Below are positions 37,912 to 46,698 of a stretch of 64,000 nt of DNA, one piece after another; the stretch's first letter is position 1; the number at the start of each line of letters is the position of its first letter. Source of the stretch: CAWANF01 sp963783355 (GTDB lineage: Bacteria > Bacteroidota > Rhodothermia > Balneolales > DATFMH01); NCBI GenBank assembly GCA_963783355.1, contig CAWANF010000001.1:1-64000 (forward strand), in the 5' to 3' direction. The notes beneath the pieces are model-generated. The model was not told the DNA's origin. It saw only the letters and a list, made by a program, of their open reading frames with translations, and did not search any database. The position numbers were made by a program, and so were the translations under genes.

Positions 37912-39423
37912 TTAGAAAAGAGGATGGCCTGTCATCTCTTCAGGTTGCTCAATTTCTAATAATTTTAACAACGATGGAGATACGTCGGCAAGAATTCCAT
38001 TTTCAACTTTTTTCACATCACCGGCATTTACCAAAATGAAGGGGACCGGAGCCGTTGTATGTGCTGTATGTGGACGTCCGTCAGGGTGTCTCATACAGTC
38101 GGCATTTCCGTGGTCGGCGATGATTATAATTTTGTAATCGTGCTCGATGGCTGTCGTGACCACATCTTTGAGGCCCGTATCTACCGTTTCAACAGCTTTT
38201 ATGGCGGCTTCCATGACACCGGTGTGGCCAACCATATCGGCATTAGCAAAATTCAGCACAACAAAATCATATTTGTCGGTCGACAGTTGCTTACATAATT
38301 TTTTTGTCACTTCAGGAGCACTCATTTCGGGCTGAAGATCGTAAGTGGCCACTTTGGGGCTGGGAACCATCAGGCGATCTTCGTTTTTAAACGGTATTTC
38401 TTCTCCGCCATTAAAGAAATAGGTGACGTGGGGGTATTTTTCTGTTTCTGCAATCCGTAACTGATGCAGATTATGATCACTGACTACTTTCCCAATTACA
38501 TTCTTCAAAGAAATAGGCGGAAAAGCCAGGTGGACATTTTTAAAACTTTCATCGTATTGGGTAAGGCAGACATAGAACAGATTCATATTTGGTTCTACAT
38601 CAAACTCATTAAATCCTGTTTCTGTAAGGGCCCGTGTAATCTGGCGGGCACGGTCACCACGATAATTATAAAAAATGACGACATCATCTTTACCGATACG
38701 GGTATCATCATCGCTTTTAATCAGAGAAGCTTTGATGAATTCATCGGTTACGCCTTCATCATAATTATGTTGAAGAGCTTCTTGTGCGGTATCATAAACA
38801 TCACCATTGCCGTGAACCAGTAAATTGTATGCCTGGGAAACTCGTTCCCAGCGATTATCACGGTCCATAGCATAATAGCGGCCAACTACCGAAACAATTT
38901 TCCCAACACCAATATTTTTAGCCTGTTCATCGAATTCGTCTGCATAACTGATGCCCGCGTTGGGGTCTGTGTCACGACCATCGGTGAACGCATGGACATA
39001 GACGTTGGGGACATCATTATCCTTACAAAGCTGAAGAAGAGCAAAAAGATGATTGTTGTGGCTATGGACGCCACCATCCGAGAAAAGACCCATAATGTGA
39101 ATGCGTCCTTTATCTTTGGCCTTTTTGACGGCTTCAATCAGCGTGTCATTCTTAAAAAAGCTTTTATCCTCAATGGCATTATTAATTCTAGAGATATCCT
39201 GCCAGACAATTCGCCCTGCCCCGATATTCAGATGGCCAACCTCGGAATTTCCAAATTGACCGTCGGGTAAACCAACTTTTTCTCCTGATGCGATTAGTTG
39301 TGAGTGGGGGTAGGTTTCAAATAGATAATCTATGAAAGGAGTTTTAGCGTAATGGATGGCACTAACTTCAGGGTTTACCGCCAATCCAAAACCATCGAGA
39401 ATTACTAATAATGCTTTGGACAT
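37912..39423 (-). CDS. gpmI: 2,3-bisphosphoglycerate-independent phosphoglycerate mutase
   Basis: A 503-residue alkaline-phosphatase-superfamily enzyme interconverting 3- and 2-phosphoglycerate with two Mn ions. Metal ligands begin at VILDGFG (7-13); the phosphoserine is Ser60 in GQFGNSEVGHLNIGAGR; HAFTDGRDTDP, GRYYAMDRDNRW, FNYRGDRARQ, NFANADMVGHTG and IADHGNADCM complete the set. Length matches the family (about 510). It follows rpsT by 47 bases and may be read through from the rpsT promoter. Confidence 0.96.
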   Translation of the reverse strand: MSKALLVILDGFGLAVNPEVSAIHYAKTPFIDYLFETYPHSQLIASGEKVGLPDGQFGNSEVGHLNIGAGRIVWQDISRINNAIEDKSFFKNDTLIEAVKKAKDKGRIHIMGLFSDGGVHSHNNHLFALLQLCKDNDVPNVYVHAFTDGRDTDPNAGISYADEFDEQAKNIGVGKIVSVVGRYYAMDRDNRWERVSQAYNLLVHGNGDVYDTAQEALQHNYDEGVTDEFIKASLIKSDDDTRIGKDDVVIFYNYRGDRARQITRALTETGFNEFDVEPNMNLFYVCLTQYDESFKNVHLAFPPISLKNVIGKVVSDHNLHQLRIAETEKYPHVTYFFNGGEEIPFKNEDRLMVPSPKVATYDLQPEMSAPEVTKKLCKQLSTDKYDFVVLNFANADMVGHTGVMEAAIKAVETVDTGLKDVVTTAIEHDYKIIIIADHGNADCMRHPDGRPHTAHTTAPVPFILVNAGDVKKVENGILADVSPSLLKLLEIEQPEEMTGHPLF

Positions 39424-39470
39424 CCGGAATTATAAAATATTAATAGTTGAAAAAATGATTGAGGTCGAGC

Positions 39471-39722
39471 TTATAGATTATTAACGTACTTAGCCAATTG
39501 TGCTTTTTTGTTGCCGGCATTATTACGATGTAAAATACCTTTCGTAGTCATGCGGTCGATATAAGAGCACGCTTCTTTGAAATATTGTTCCGCGGTTTCT
39601 TTATCCGTTGCACCAAATACTTTTTTCTGAAGAGTACGCATTTTAGAGCGGACCATACGGTTTTGCTGACGACGGCTAACAGATTGTTTTACACGTTTTA
39701 TAGCAGATTTATGTTGTGGCAT
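39471..39722 (-). CDS. rpsT: 30S ribosomal protein S20
   Basis: An 83-residue, strongly basic, all-helical protein: MPQHKSAIKRVKQSVSRRQQ at the start, MTTKGILHRNNAGNKKAQLA near the end, both typical of S20. Its promoter (39785-39815) faces away from that of cmk-rpsA, so two ribosomal protein genes are read from one short divergent region. Confidence 0.95.
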   Translation of the reverse strand: MPQHKSAIKRVKQSVSRRQQNRMVRSKMRTLQKKVFGATDKETAEQYFKEACSYIDRMTTKGILHRNNAGNKKAQLAKYVNNL

Positions 39723-39784
39723 AGAATCAGTGAAAGCTTAAAATTTTTGTTTGTAAATATCATCATAAAATGATTAACAGAAAG

Positions 39785-39815
39785 CAAAATTAAAATTAAT
39801 CCTGATCTTATACAA
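39785..39815 (-). promoter_or_regulatory. Bacteroidota-type promoter of rpsT
   Basis: On the minus strand TTG (39815-39813), exactly 20 bases, TAATTTTG (39792-39785), a full match to TTG-N19..21-TAnnTTTG. The expected start is near 39778, about 56 bases before rpsT. Confidence 0.75.
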
Positions 39816-39822
39816 GAAAAGA

Positions 39823-39853
39823 TTGAAAAATTATCAGAAGAAATGTAATTTTG
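39823..39853 (+). promoter_or_regulatory. Bacteroidota-type promoter of cmk-rpsA
   Basis: TTG (39823-39825), exactly 20 bases, TAATTTTG (39846-39853). The start of transcription should fall near 39858-39860, only about 4-6 bases before the cmk ATG, so the cmk message may be nearly leaderless. Confidence 0.75.
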
Positions 39854-39863
39854 TTACCTTTTC

Positions 39864-40541
39864 ATGATGATAATAGTAATTGATGGCCCGGCAGGCTCGG
39901 GCAAAAGCTCAACAGCTAAGGCTGTGGCTGACAAATTGAAAATGCAGTATATCGACTCTGGTGCAATCTATCGGGTTGTTTCGTTGTTATATATACGAAG
40001 TAGTCAAGATCAAAACAAGTTCTTTGAGTTATTAAAAAGCGCAAATATCTCTTTTCATTATGAAGAGGGTTTATTTCACGTCTTTTTAAATGATAGTGAG
40101 GTAACGCAGGATATTCGAACACCGGAAACATCCGCAATGGTCAGTACTGTGGCGGCTATGCCCGAAGTTCGGGAGATTGTGACCGATTACCTCAGAGAAG
40201 TCGTTAAAGATGGTGACTATATTTCCGACGGCCGAGATCTCGGTACCGTTGTCTATCCGCAGGCCGACCTTAAAATATATATGGTGGCTGATTTGGATGC
40301 ACGGGCTGAACGAAGATATGTGGAACTTAAAGCCGGAAATATAGATGTGAATCTGGAGGCGGTGAAGGAAAACCTGCTTAAACGGGATGAAATTGATTCC
40401 GGCAGAAGTACGGCACCCCTGAAAAAAGCCAAAGGAGCTATTGAAATCGACACATCGGAACTAAATTTTGATGAGCAGGTTGATCTTATTATAGAACACA
40501 TAAAGAAAATTAAATCCGGAATAAATATTCCGAATCAATAA
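39864..40541 (+). CDS. cmk: cytidylate kinase
   Basis: A 225-residue P-loop kinase that phosphorylates CMP and dCMP. P-loop DGPAGSGKSSTAKA (7-20), DSGAIYR for substrate binding, SDGRDLGTVVYPQADLKIYM and the lid RDEIDSGRSTAPLKKAKGAI are standard. The start at 39864 (MMIIVIDGPAG) is the first ATG; no Shine-Dalgarno is seen, in line with the very short leader. It precedes rpsA by 86 bases, the common cmk-rpsA order. Confidence 0.95.
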   Translation: MMIIVIDGPAGSGKSSTAKAVADKLKMQYIDSGAIYRVVSLLYIRSSQDQNKFFELLKSANISFHYEEGLFHVFLNDSEVTQDIRTPETSAMVSTVAAMPEVREIVTDYLREVVKDGDYISDGRDLGTVVYPQADLKIYMVADLDARAERRYVELKAGNIDVNLEAVKENLLKRDEIDSGRSTAPLKKAKGAIEIDTSELNFDEQVDLIIEHIKKIKSGINIPNQ

Positions 40542-40627
40542 GATAAACGTAAACTAAAATACAAACTCTAATCCCATTCTGGATTTACTCAGGATGTGGC
40601 AAATAGTATAATCACAGGATAACATTC

Positions 40628-42676
40628 ATGACCGATGAATTAAACAAGGAAGAAGTTAAAGAAGAGAAAGTTAACGAAGTAGTTGAGCAAGCTGATGAAA
40701 AAGAAACATCCGATGCACCTGAAACTACAGAAGTAAAAGCTGAAGAAGAAACAAGTAAGGCTGCCGAAGAGACCAAAGAAACTGAAGAAGTTGCTGAGCC
40801 CATCGAAGCTGAAACCGAAACCGAAACCGAAGAAGTGATTGATTCGGAAGAAGGTGGAAACGGACAAATTCCAAGTTACACCGGCGATATAACCGGAAAA
40901 ACATACAGCCTGGACGAGCTCCAACAAGCATCGGAAGATTATAATGAGAGCGAGTTCGATCAACTCGTTCAAATGTATGAAGGCACACTCAACGCAATCA
41001 CAGAAAAAGAAATCGTAACCGGTCGTGTTACGGGCATCGATGAAAAATATGTGATTGTTGACATCGGTTTTAAATCCGAAGGTATTGTTCCTTTAAACGA
41101 ATTTCGTAATGCCGAAGAAGTAAAAGTGGGTGATGAAGTCGAAGTATTCCTCGACCGTGTTGAAGATAAAGAAGGTCAGCTGATATTATCTCGTAAGAAA
41201 GCTGATACACTGCGCGTCTGGGAAAACATTGAAGCGGCTCATTCTAATCAAACTATCATCGAAGGAAAAATCAAACGCCGCATTAAAGGGGGCATGGTGG
41301 TTGATATCTATGGTATCGACGCATTCCTTCCTGGTTCTCAGATTGATGTTCGTCCGGTTCGTGATTTTGATGCCTACGTTGGCAAATCCATGGAATTCAT
41401 GGTGGTGAAATTAAATCTCGGCAGTGAAAACGTAGTCGTTTCACACCGTGCTATCGTTGAATCGGATCTTGAAGAACAACGTGCGGAAATTCTGGCTACA
41501 ATGAAACCGGGTCAGATTCTTGAAGGTCATGTTAAAAACATTACTGATTTCGGTGTATTCATCGACTTGGGTGGTGTCGACGGTCTTCTTCACATCACAG
41601 ACCTTTCCTGGGGACGTGTTGAACATCCTTCTGAAATCGTCAAACTCGATCAGAAAATTAATGTTGTTGTTCTTGATTTCGCCGAAGATACCAAACGGAT
41701 TTCGCTTGGCCTCAAACAATTGCAACCCCATCCATGGGATGAAATTGATACCAAATATCCTGAAACCATCCGCGTTCAGGGCCGCGTAGTTTCCATCGCC
41801 GATTACGGAGCTTTTGTTGAGCTTGAAAAAGGTGTTGAAGGCCTGATTCACATCAGTGAAATGTCCTGGACACAGCACATCAAACATCCTTCACAACTCG
41901 TAGAAAAGAATCAAATCATCGAGTGTGTTATCCTGAATGTGAACAAGGATGAAAAGAAAATTTCACTGGGTGTTAAACAACTCGAAAAAGACCCATGGGA
42001 AGACTTACTGGAACGTTACCCAATCGGATCCCGTCATAACGGAACCGTTCGTAACCTGACTAATTTTGGTGTCTTTGTTGAATTAGAGCCCGGTATTGAT
42101 GGCCTCATCCATATTTCCGACCTTAGCTGGACGGAAAAAATCAATCATCCAAGCGAGGTTGTTGATAAAGGTGAACAAATTGAAGTGGTTATCCTTGCTG
42201 TCGATTTTGATAACCGTCGTATTACCCTTGGACATAAGCAAATCAATGAAAATCCATGGGAAAAATATGCGGTTGAATACGCAGTTGGCCATGAAGTGGA
42301 AGGTGAAATAACCCGTTTCACAGATAAAGGTATGTTTGTGAAATTGCCGCTTGGTGCCGAGGCATTCCTGCCTGCGAAAGAAGCTGAAAAAGAAGGTGAG
42401 TTTAAAGAGGTTTACAAAGAAGGGGAGACTGTTAAAGCGGTTGTAACCGAATTTGATGAATCAAATAAAAATATTACACTCAGCCAGAAAAAAGAAGCTC
42501 ACGCACAGGAAGAAGCTAAAACGAGCGAAAAGAAAAAATCGAAGAAAAGTAAGAAAGCACAAAAAGAATCTGCTACCGGTGCATTAACATTAGGTGAAAT
42601 GTCCGGATTGGCTGATCTTAAGAGAAAACTGGAAGAGAAAGAAAGCGGCGATGCCGATGAAGAAGGTGAAGAATAA
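40628..42676 (+). CDS. rpsA: 30S ribosomal protein S1
   Basis: A 682-residue protein with six S1 RNA-binding repeats, beginning near residue 118 (EKEIVTGRVTGIDEKYVIVDI). Later repeats show GHVKNITDFGVFIDLGGVDG, GRVVSIADYGAFVELEKGVE, GTVRNLTNFGVFVELEPGID and GEITRFTDKGMFVKLPLGA. The first ~90 residues are an acidic Glu/Thr-rich extension and the last ~60 are Lys/Glu-rich, both longer than in E. coli S1 (557 residues) but common in Bacteroidota. S1 brings mRNA to the 30S subunit. It is followed by a strong terminator. Confidence 0.95.
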   Translation: MTDELNKEEVKEEKVNEVVEQADEKETSDAPETTEVKAEEETSKAAEETKETEEVAEPIEAETETETEEVIDSEEGGNGQIPSYTGDITGKTYSLDELQQASEDYNESEFDQLVQMYEGTLNAITEKEIVTGRVTGIDEKYVIVDIGFKSEGIVPLNEFRNAEEVKVGDEVEVFLDRVEDKEGQLILSRKKADTLRVWENIEAAHSNQTIIEGKIKRRIKGGMVVDIYGIDAFLPGSQIDVRPVRDFDAYVGKSMEFMVVKLNLGSENVVVSHRAIVESDLEEQRAEILATMKPGQILEGHVKNITDFGVFIDLGGVDGLLHITDLSWGRVEHPSEIVKLDQKINVVVLDFAEDTKRISLGLKQLQPHPWDEIDTKYPETIRVQGRVVSIADYGAFVELEKGVEGLIHISEMSWTQHIKHPSQLVEKNQIIECVILNVNKDEKKISLGVKQLEKDPWEDLLERYPIGSRHNGTVRNLTNFGVFVELEPGIDGLIHISDLSWTEKINHPSEVVDKGEQIEVVILAVDFDNRRITLGHKQINENPWEKYAVEYAVGHEVEGEITRFTDKGMFVKLPLGAEAFLPAKEAEKEGEFKEVYKEGETVKAVVTEFDESNKNITLSQKKEAHAQEEAKTSEKKKSKKSKKAQKESATGALTLGEMSGLADLKRKLEEKESGDADEEGEE

Positions 42677-42721
42677 TTTACCTGCACTTCTGGTTTTTAA
42701 AGTAATAGGTGTTTAACATAT

Positions 42722-42754
42722 AAAGGAGGTCCATTACTGGTACCTCCTTTTTTT
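42722..42754 (+). terminator. rho-independent terminator of rpsA
   Basis: AAAGGAGGT / ACCTCCTTT stem of 9 bp and a T-run to 42754, 45 bases past the rpsA stop. Confidence 0.9.
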
Positions 42755-42778
42755 ATGATCGAATGAAACCAAATTGAA

Positions 42779-43828
42779 ATGACAAACCGAATTCAAAACG
42801 CCGAAACAGAGAGAGAAACGCTTCGGCTTATGGAAGAAAAACTAGGACTTCTCGTTCCGGAAGCGGAGCTGAAACTGAAAGCAGAATTAGCTTATGAGAT
42901 TAATCGCTTGAAAAAAGAAAAAAATGCGATTATCCTCGGCCACAATTACATGGAACCGGCACTGTTTCACAGCATACCTGATTACGTCGGAGATTCGCTG
43001 GGTTTGAGTCGCATTGCGGCACAATCAAAAGCCGATCGTATTGTATTTTGTGGTGTACGGTTTATGGCTGAGACCGCAAAGATATTGAATCCGGACAGAA
43101 TGGTGTTATTACCGGCAAAAATAGCGGGTTGTTCATTGGCTGCAAGCATAACAGCAGAAGATGTTCGCAATTTAAAAGCTAAATTTCCGGGCGTTCCGGT
43201 TGTAACTTACATCAATACTTATGCCGACGTAAAAGCGGAAACGGATGTTTGTTGTACCTCCAGTAATGCGGTGAAGATTGTTCAAAAACTGAAAACAGAC
43301 AAAGTCATTTGCATTCCTGATGAATATCTGGCTAAAAATGTTGCCAGGGAAACCGGGAAAATGGTTATAACAGCCAGAGAAACATTAAATGGTTTTGAAA
43401 ATGAAAATGCCATGGTCGTCTGGGACGGAAGATGTGAAGTTCATGAGCAGTTTACCGTTGATGATATAGAAAATGTCAGGGAACAATTTCCCGGAGTTAC
43501 TGTGATGGCTCATCCCGAGTGCTCTCCTGAAGTAGTTGGTAAATCGGATTTCAGCGGATCTACAACAGCTATGGTAAATTTTGTGAAAGAATCGAAGAGC
43601 CAAAAATTCCTTCTGCTGACCGAATGCAGCATGAGTGATAACATAGCTGCCGAAAACCCTGATAAGGAGTTTGTGGGCCTTTGCAGCGTTCGTTGTCCGC
43701 ATATGAATGAAATAACACTGGAGGATACGCTGGCTTGTTTGAGAGAAGATAAATATCAAATAGAAATTGACGAAGAAATCAGGGTTAAAGCCAAAAAATC
43801 ACTGGACAGAATGCTCGAGATGAGTTAA
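42779..43828 (+). CDS. nadA: quinolinate synthase A
   Basis: A 349-residue [4Fe-4S] enzyme that condenses iminoaspartate with dihydroxyacetone phosphate to quinolinate, for NAD synthesis. AIILGHNYMEPALFH, GDSLGLSRIAA, the cluster cysteine in FCGVRFMAETAKIL, CCTSSNAVKIV, AHPECSPEVV, TECSMSDN and LCSVRCPHMN are the family blocks with the three cluster cysteines. No nadB or nadC is near. Convergent with the small gene at 43930. Confidence 0.95.
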   Translation: MTNRIQNAETERETLRLMEEKLGLLVPEAELKLKAELAYEINRLKKEKNAIILGHNYMEPALFHSIPDYVGDSLGLSRIAAQSKADRIVFCGVRFMAETAKILNPDRMVLLPAKIAGCSLAASITAEDVRNLKAKFPGVPVVTYINTYADVKAETDVCCTSSNAVKIVQKLKTDKVICIPDEYLAKNVARETGKMVITARETLNGFENENAMVVWDGRCEVHEQFTVDDIENVREQFPGVTVMAHPECSPEVVGKSDFSGSTTAMVNFVKESKSQKFLLLTECSMSDNIAAENPDKEFVGLCSVRCPHMNEITLEDTLACLREDKYQIEIDEEIRVKAKKSLDRMLEMS

Positions 43829-43860
43829 TAAATTCATCCATATAAATATTGACAAAAAAA

Positions 43861-43886
43861 AGAGGCCTTATAGTGAGGCCTCTTTA
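43861..43886. terminator. bidirectional terminator between nadA and 43930-44184
   Basis: AGAGGCC / GGCCTCT stem with A-run before and T-run after, placed between two convergent genes. Confidence 0.85.
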
Positions 43887-43929
43887 GTATAAATAATCTC
43901 AACAAGACTTTTGATGTATAAAGTAAATC

Positions 43930-44184
43930 TTACTTAGAATCTTTAAAGAAGAATACTTTACTGTTTACAGAATCTTTTCCACTTTTTATTTTATTTCCCG
44001 TTTCTCTGTTGTAGGTATATACAACATTTCTCATGGAATTCAATTCTTTTTCATTCGAATAAGTGACCTCAATAGCTTCTCCACCTGATTCTAAAGTTTC
44101 AAGAGCTTCTAAAAGAGGACGAAATTTAGATGAACTTTTTTTAGAAATCCTAATTTCGTTTCTTGGGACGAATTTAATTTTCAT
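43930..44184 (-). CDS. small basic protein of unknown function
   Basis: 84 residues beginning MKIKFVPRNEIRISKKSSSK, then an acidic helix (PLLEALETLESGGEAIEVTY) and a Lys-rich tail (KSGKDSVNSKVFFFKDSK). No family is recognised. Spacing fits a real gene: a terminator lies past its stop and there are about 95 bases of leader to the moxR stop. A small DNA- or RNA-binding role is possible from charge alone. Confidence 0.55.
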   Translation of the reverse strand: MKIKFVPRNEIRISKKSSSKFRPLLEALETLESGGEAIEVTYSNEKELNSMRNVVYTYNRETGNKIKSGKDSVNSKVFFFKDSK

Positions 44185-44279
44185 AGTAATTATTCTTATA
44201 TATTTATATTGGCTCGTCTATAAAATAAGAATATTAACATAAAAATTGTCAATTTTTTTATCTTAAAATTTTATAAGCA

Positions 44280-45293
44280 TTAAGGTACCTGTATCGTACT
44301 CATGATTTTTTCTACTAAATCTTCCGATGTAATATTCTCTGCTTCTGCTTCATAGGTAGGTATGATTCTATGTCTTAGAATATCCATTGCAATAGTACGA
44401 ATATCTTCGGGTGTCACATATGCTCTGTGTTCCATGAATGCTTGTGCTCTTGCAGCCAGATTTAGATTAATAGTTGCACGAGGTGAAGCTCCGAATCCAA
44501 TTAAATTCTCAAGTTCGTTTAAATTATATGTAGCGGGTTTTCTGGTTGCAAATATCAAGTCTATAATATAACGTTCAACCTTTTCATCCATGTAAATGTC
44601 ATTGATGACTTTACGTGCATCAAGGATATTTTGTGGGTTAATTACTTTTTTTAATTCCGTTTTTTTCCCTGTCCGCGCCATTCTGCGCATAATTTCCAAT
44701 TCCTCATTTTCATTTGGATAATCTATTTTAATTTTTAGCATGAAACGGTCTACCTGCGCTTCGGGCAAGGGATATGTACCTTCCTGTTCCACCGGGTTTT
44801 GTGTGGCCAAAACGAGAAAGGGCTCTTCAAGTTTGAATGTACTGTCCCCGATGGTAACCTGACGTTCCTGCATCGATTCTAGCAAGGCACTTTGTACCTT
44901 GGCAGGCGAGCGGTTTATTTCGTCAGCAAGGATTATATTTGAAAAGATAGGGCCTTTCTTAACGGTGAATTCACCTTCTTTTTGATTATATATAAGTGTA
45001 CCCAACAAATCAGCAGGTAATAAATCGGGAGTGAACTGAATACGCTGGAATTTCGTGTTTATCACCTGGGCCAGAGATGAAACAGTAAGGGTTTTGGCCA
45101 GGCCGGGAACACCTTCCAACAATACGTGGCCATCAGCTAATAAACCGACCATCAAACGATCGACCATATATTTTTGTCCGACGATGACTTTACTCAGTTC
45201 GTTAAAAATATCATCGATAAAGGCACTGGCTTCATCAATACGTTCTCCCAAAGCCTGCATGTCAACACTATAATTCTGCATATTTAAATCCAA
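44280..45293 (-). CDS. MoxR-family AAA+ ATPase
   Basis: 337 residues. Walker A GVPGLAKT (61-68), Walker B ILADEINRSPAKVQSALLESMQ, sensor region LATQNPVEQEGTYPLPEAQVDRFM and an AAA lid (GASPRATINLNLAARA) are diagnostic of MoxR. MoxR proteins act as chaperones that activate partners holding VWA domains. None is adjacent; the only VWA gene in the window is at 6847-7872. It appears to be a single-gene unit. Confidence 0.92.
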   Translation of the reverse strand: MDLNMQNYSVDMQALGERIDEASAFIDDIFNELSKVIVGQKYMVDRLMVGLLADGHVLLEGVPGLAKTLTVSSLAQVINTKFQRIQFTPDLLPADLLGTLIYNQKEGEFTVKKGPIFSNIILADEINRSPAKVQSALLESMQERQVTIGDSTFKLEEPFLVLATQNPVEQEGTYPLPEAQVDRFMLKIKIDYPNENEELEIMRRMARTGKKTELKKVINPQNILDARKVINDIYMDEKVERYIIDLIFATRKPATYNLNELENLIGFGASPRATINLNLAARAQAFMEHRAYVTPEDIRTIAMDILRHRIIPTYEAEAENITSEDLVEKIMSTIQVP

Positions 45294-45789
45294 ATAAGGT
45301 TAATTCCGTTAGAAAGTTGATTTTTTTTATAAATAAACACTGTTCATTTGGCATCTTAAGATAATAAACAGATACAATGAAATCATTTATGTAATTATGG
45401 ATGCCAGACCTGTTCTATAAACGTACTTATATTCAAAAGCATGAACCATAATTTTTAATTACTATCAGTTATGAAAATTGAATATTCAGTATCCTGTTCA
45501 CGCCTTAACAATGTTGATGCTAACGAGGAATACACATTTTATATTTTATTTTGAGACGTTTTTCAGGTAAAAGAACAAATGATCGGTGCATTATTGTGAA
45601 ATAAACTATTTTCAAATCTAACATTAAACGGGAAGGATAAGTATATTAAGAACCGTATTGAAATCCATGTTCACCATTGGGATTCTATTGTATATCAAGT
45701 ATCCCATGAACGTAAAAATTCTTAAAAGACAGTTGAAGACCGTTACAATTTTAGGTACCTTTTTATCTCATTTTTAGCAATAAGACAAT
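45294..45789. promoter_or_regulatory. 500-bp intergenic region with the nuoJK promoter at its end
   Basis: TTG (45733-45735), exactly 20 bases, TACCTTTT (45756-45763) matches TTG-N20-TAnnTTTG in all but the last base and stands 26 bases before nuoJ. The remainder is AT-rich with no recognised gene; a 34-codon frame (45672-45776) overlaps the promoter and is probably chance. Confidence 0.6.
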
Positions 45790-46305
45790 ATGGCTACATA
45801 TTTATTTTTTCTGTTTGCGACATTAGCTATTGCATCGGCTGTAGCGGTAGTTTTAAATAAAAATACCGTAAACAGCGCCTTGTTCCTGGTTCTGAATATG
45901 GTTTCCATGGCAGGGCTTTACCTTGTCTTACAGGCTCAGTTTCTGGCTGTAATCCAGGTGCTCGTTTATGCCGGGGCAATCATGGTCTTATTCCTGTTCG
46001 TAATCATGCTCTTGAATATAGACAGGGAAGAGGGTGTACTCTCAAAATTTCGATTACGCTATGCCGCCGCATTTTTGTTAGGAGTCATAATTTTGGCTCA
46101 ATTACTTTATTCTATCGCCGACTGGACCAACATAGCTCCAGTGATTTCATCAAAAATGGCTCAGGTTGGTACAGTAGAGGCCGTCGGTAATATTTTATTT
46201 ACCCATTATTTATATCCTTTTGAAATAACAGCTATCCTTTTAACGGCAGCTGTTGTCGGGGCTTTATTAATTGCTCAACGAAAAATTCAATATAAGAAAA
46301 AATGA
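45790..46305 (+). CDS. nuoJ: NADH-quinone oxidoreductase subunit J
   Basis: A 171-residue membrane subunit of complex I with five hydrophobic segments. LFFLFATLAIASAVAVVLNK, VNSALFLVLNMVSMAGLYL and QVLVYAGAIMVLFLFVIMLL are the conserved blocks, including the helix-3 pi-bulge region that links quinone chemistry to proton pumping. It overlaps nuoK by ATGA (46302-46305). No other nuo gene is near. Confidence 0.92.
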   Translation: MATYLFFLFATLAIASAVAVVLNKNTVNSALFLVLNMVSMAGLYLVLQAQFLAVIQVLVYAGAIMVLFLFVIMLLNIDREEGVLSKFRLRYAAAFLLGVIILAQLLYSIADWTNIAPVISSKMAQVGTVEAVGNILFTHYLYPFEITAILLTAAVVGALLIAQRKIQYKKK

Positions 46306-46601
46306 CACTAACCTGGTTTTTAGGACTTGGCGCAGTTTTATTCATTATAGGCGTATTAGGTGTTTTATTGCGCCGCAATGCTATCGTCATATTTATGTGT
46401 GTTGAACTGATGTTAAATGGCGTCAATCTGACATTAGTTGCTTTCAGTAGTCATTTCGGAGATATACATGGCATGATTTTGGTGTTTTTTGCCTTATGTG
46501 TGGCGGCCGCTGAAGCTGCTGTTGGTTTGGCCATCATTATAGCTATCTTCCGGAATAACCTGACGGTAGATGTTGGAAAGATTAACCTGTTGCGCTGGTG
46601 A
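46302..46601 (+). CDS. nuoK: NADH-quinone oxidoreductase subunit K
   Basis: A 99-residue three-helix complex I subunit. VLLRRNAIVIFMCVELMLNG holds the conserved membrane Glu in VELML, and LCVAAAEAAVGLAIIIAIFR the second conserved Glu in AAEAA. Length equals the family norm (about 100). It is coupled to nuoJ and ends before a strong terminator, so the pair is a two-gene unit with the rest of complex I elsewhere. Confidence 0.94.
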   Translation: MTLTWFLGLGAVLFIIGVLGVLLRRNAIVIFMCVELMLNGVNLTLVAFSSHFGDIHGMILVFFALCVAAAEAAVGLAIIIAIFRNNLTVDVGKINLLRW

Positions 46602-46623
46602 GCCAAACAAAATAATTTGCCAT

Positions 46624-46657
46624 AAAAAAGCCGTTTATATTCTAAACGGCTTTTTTT
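46624..46657. terminator. bidirectional terminator between nuoK and ilvE
   Basis: AAAAAAGCCGTTTA / TAAACGGCTTTTTT stem of 14 bp between two convergent genes. Confidence 0.92.
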
Positions 46658-46698
46658 GTGAGGTTCTCTCTTATGTGAATTTTAAGGGTAGAAATATT

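Noticed and set aside
45672..45776. 34-codon frame before nuoJ as a remnant of another nuo gene
   Set aside because: No iron-sulfur or other nuo motif, and it overlaps the promoter boxes.
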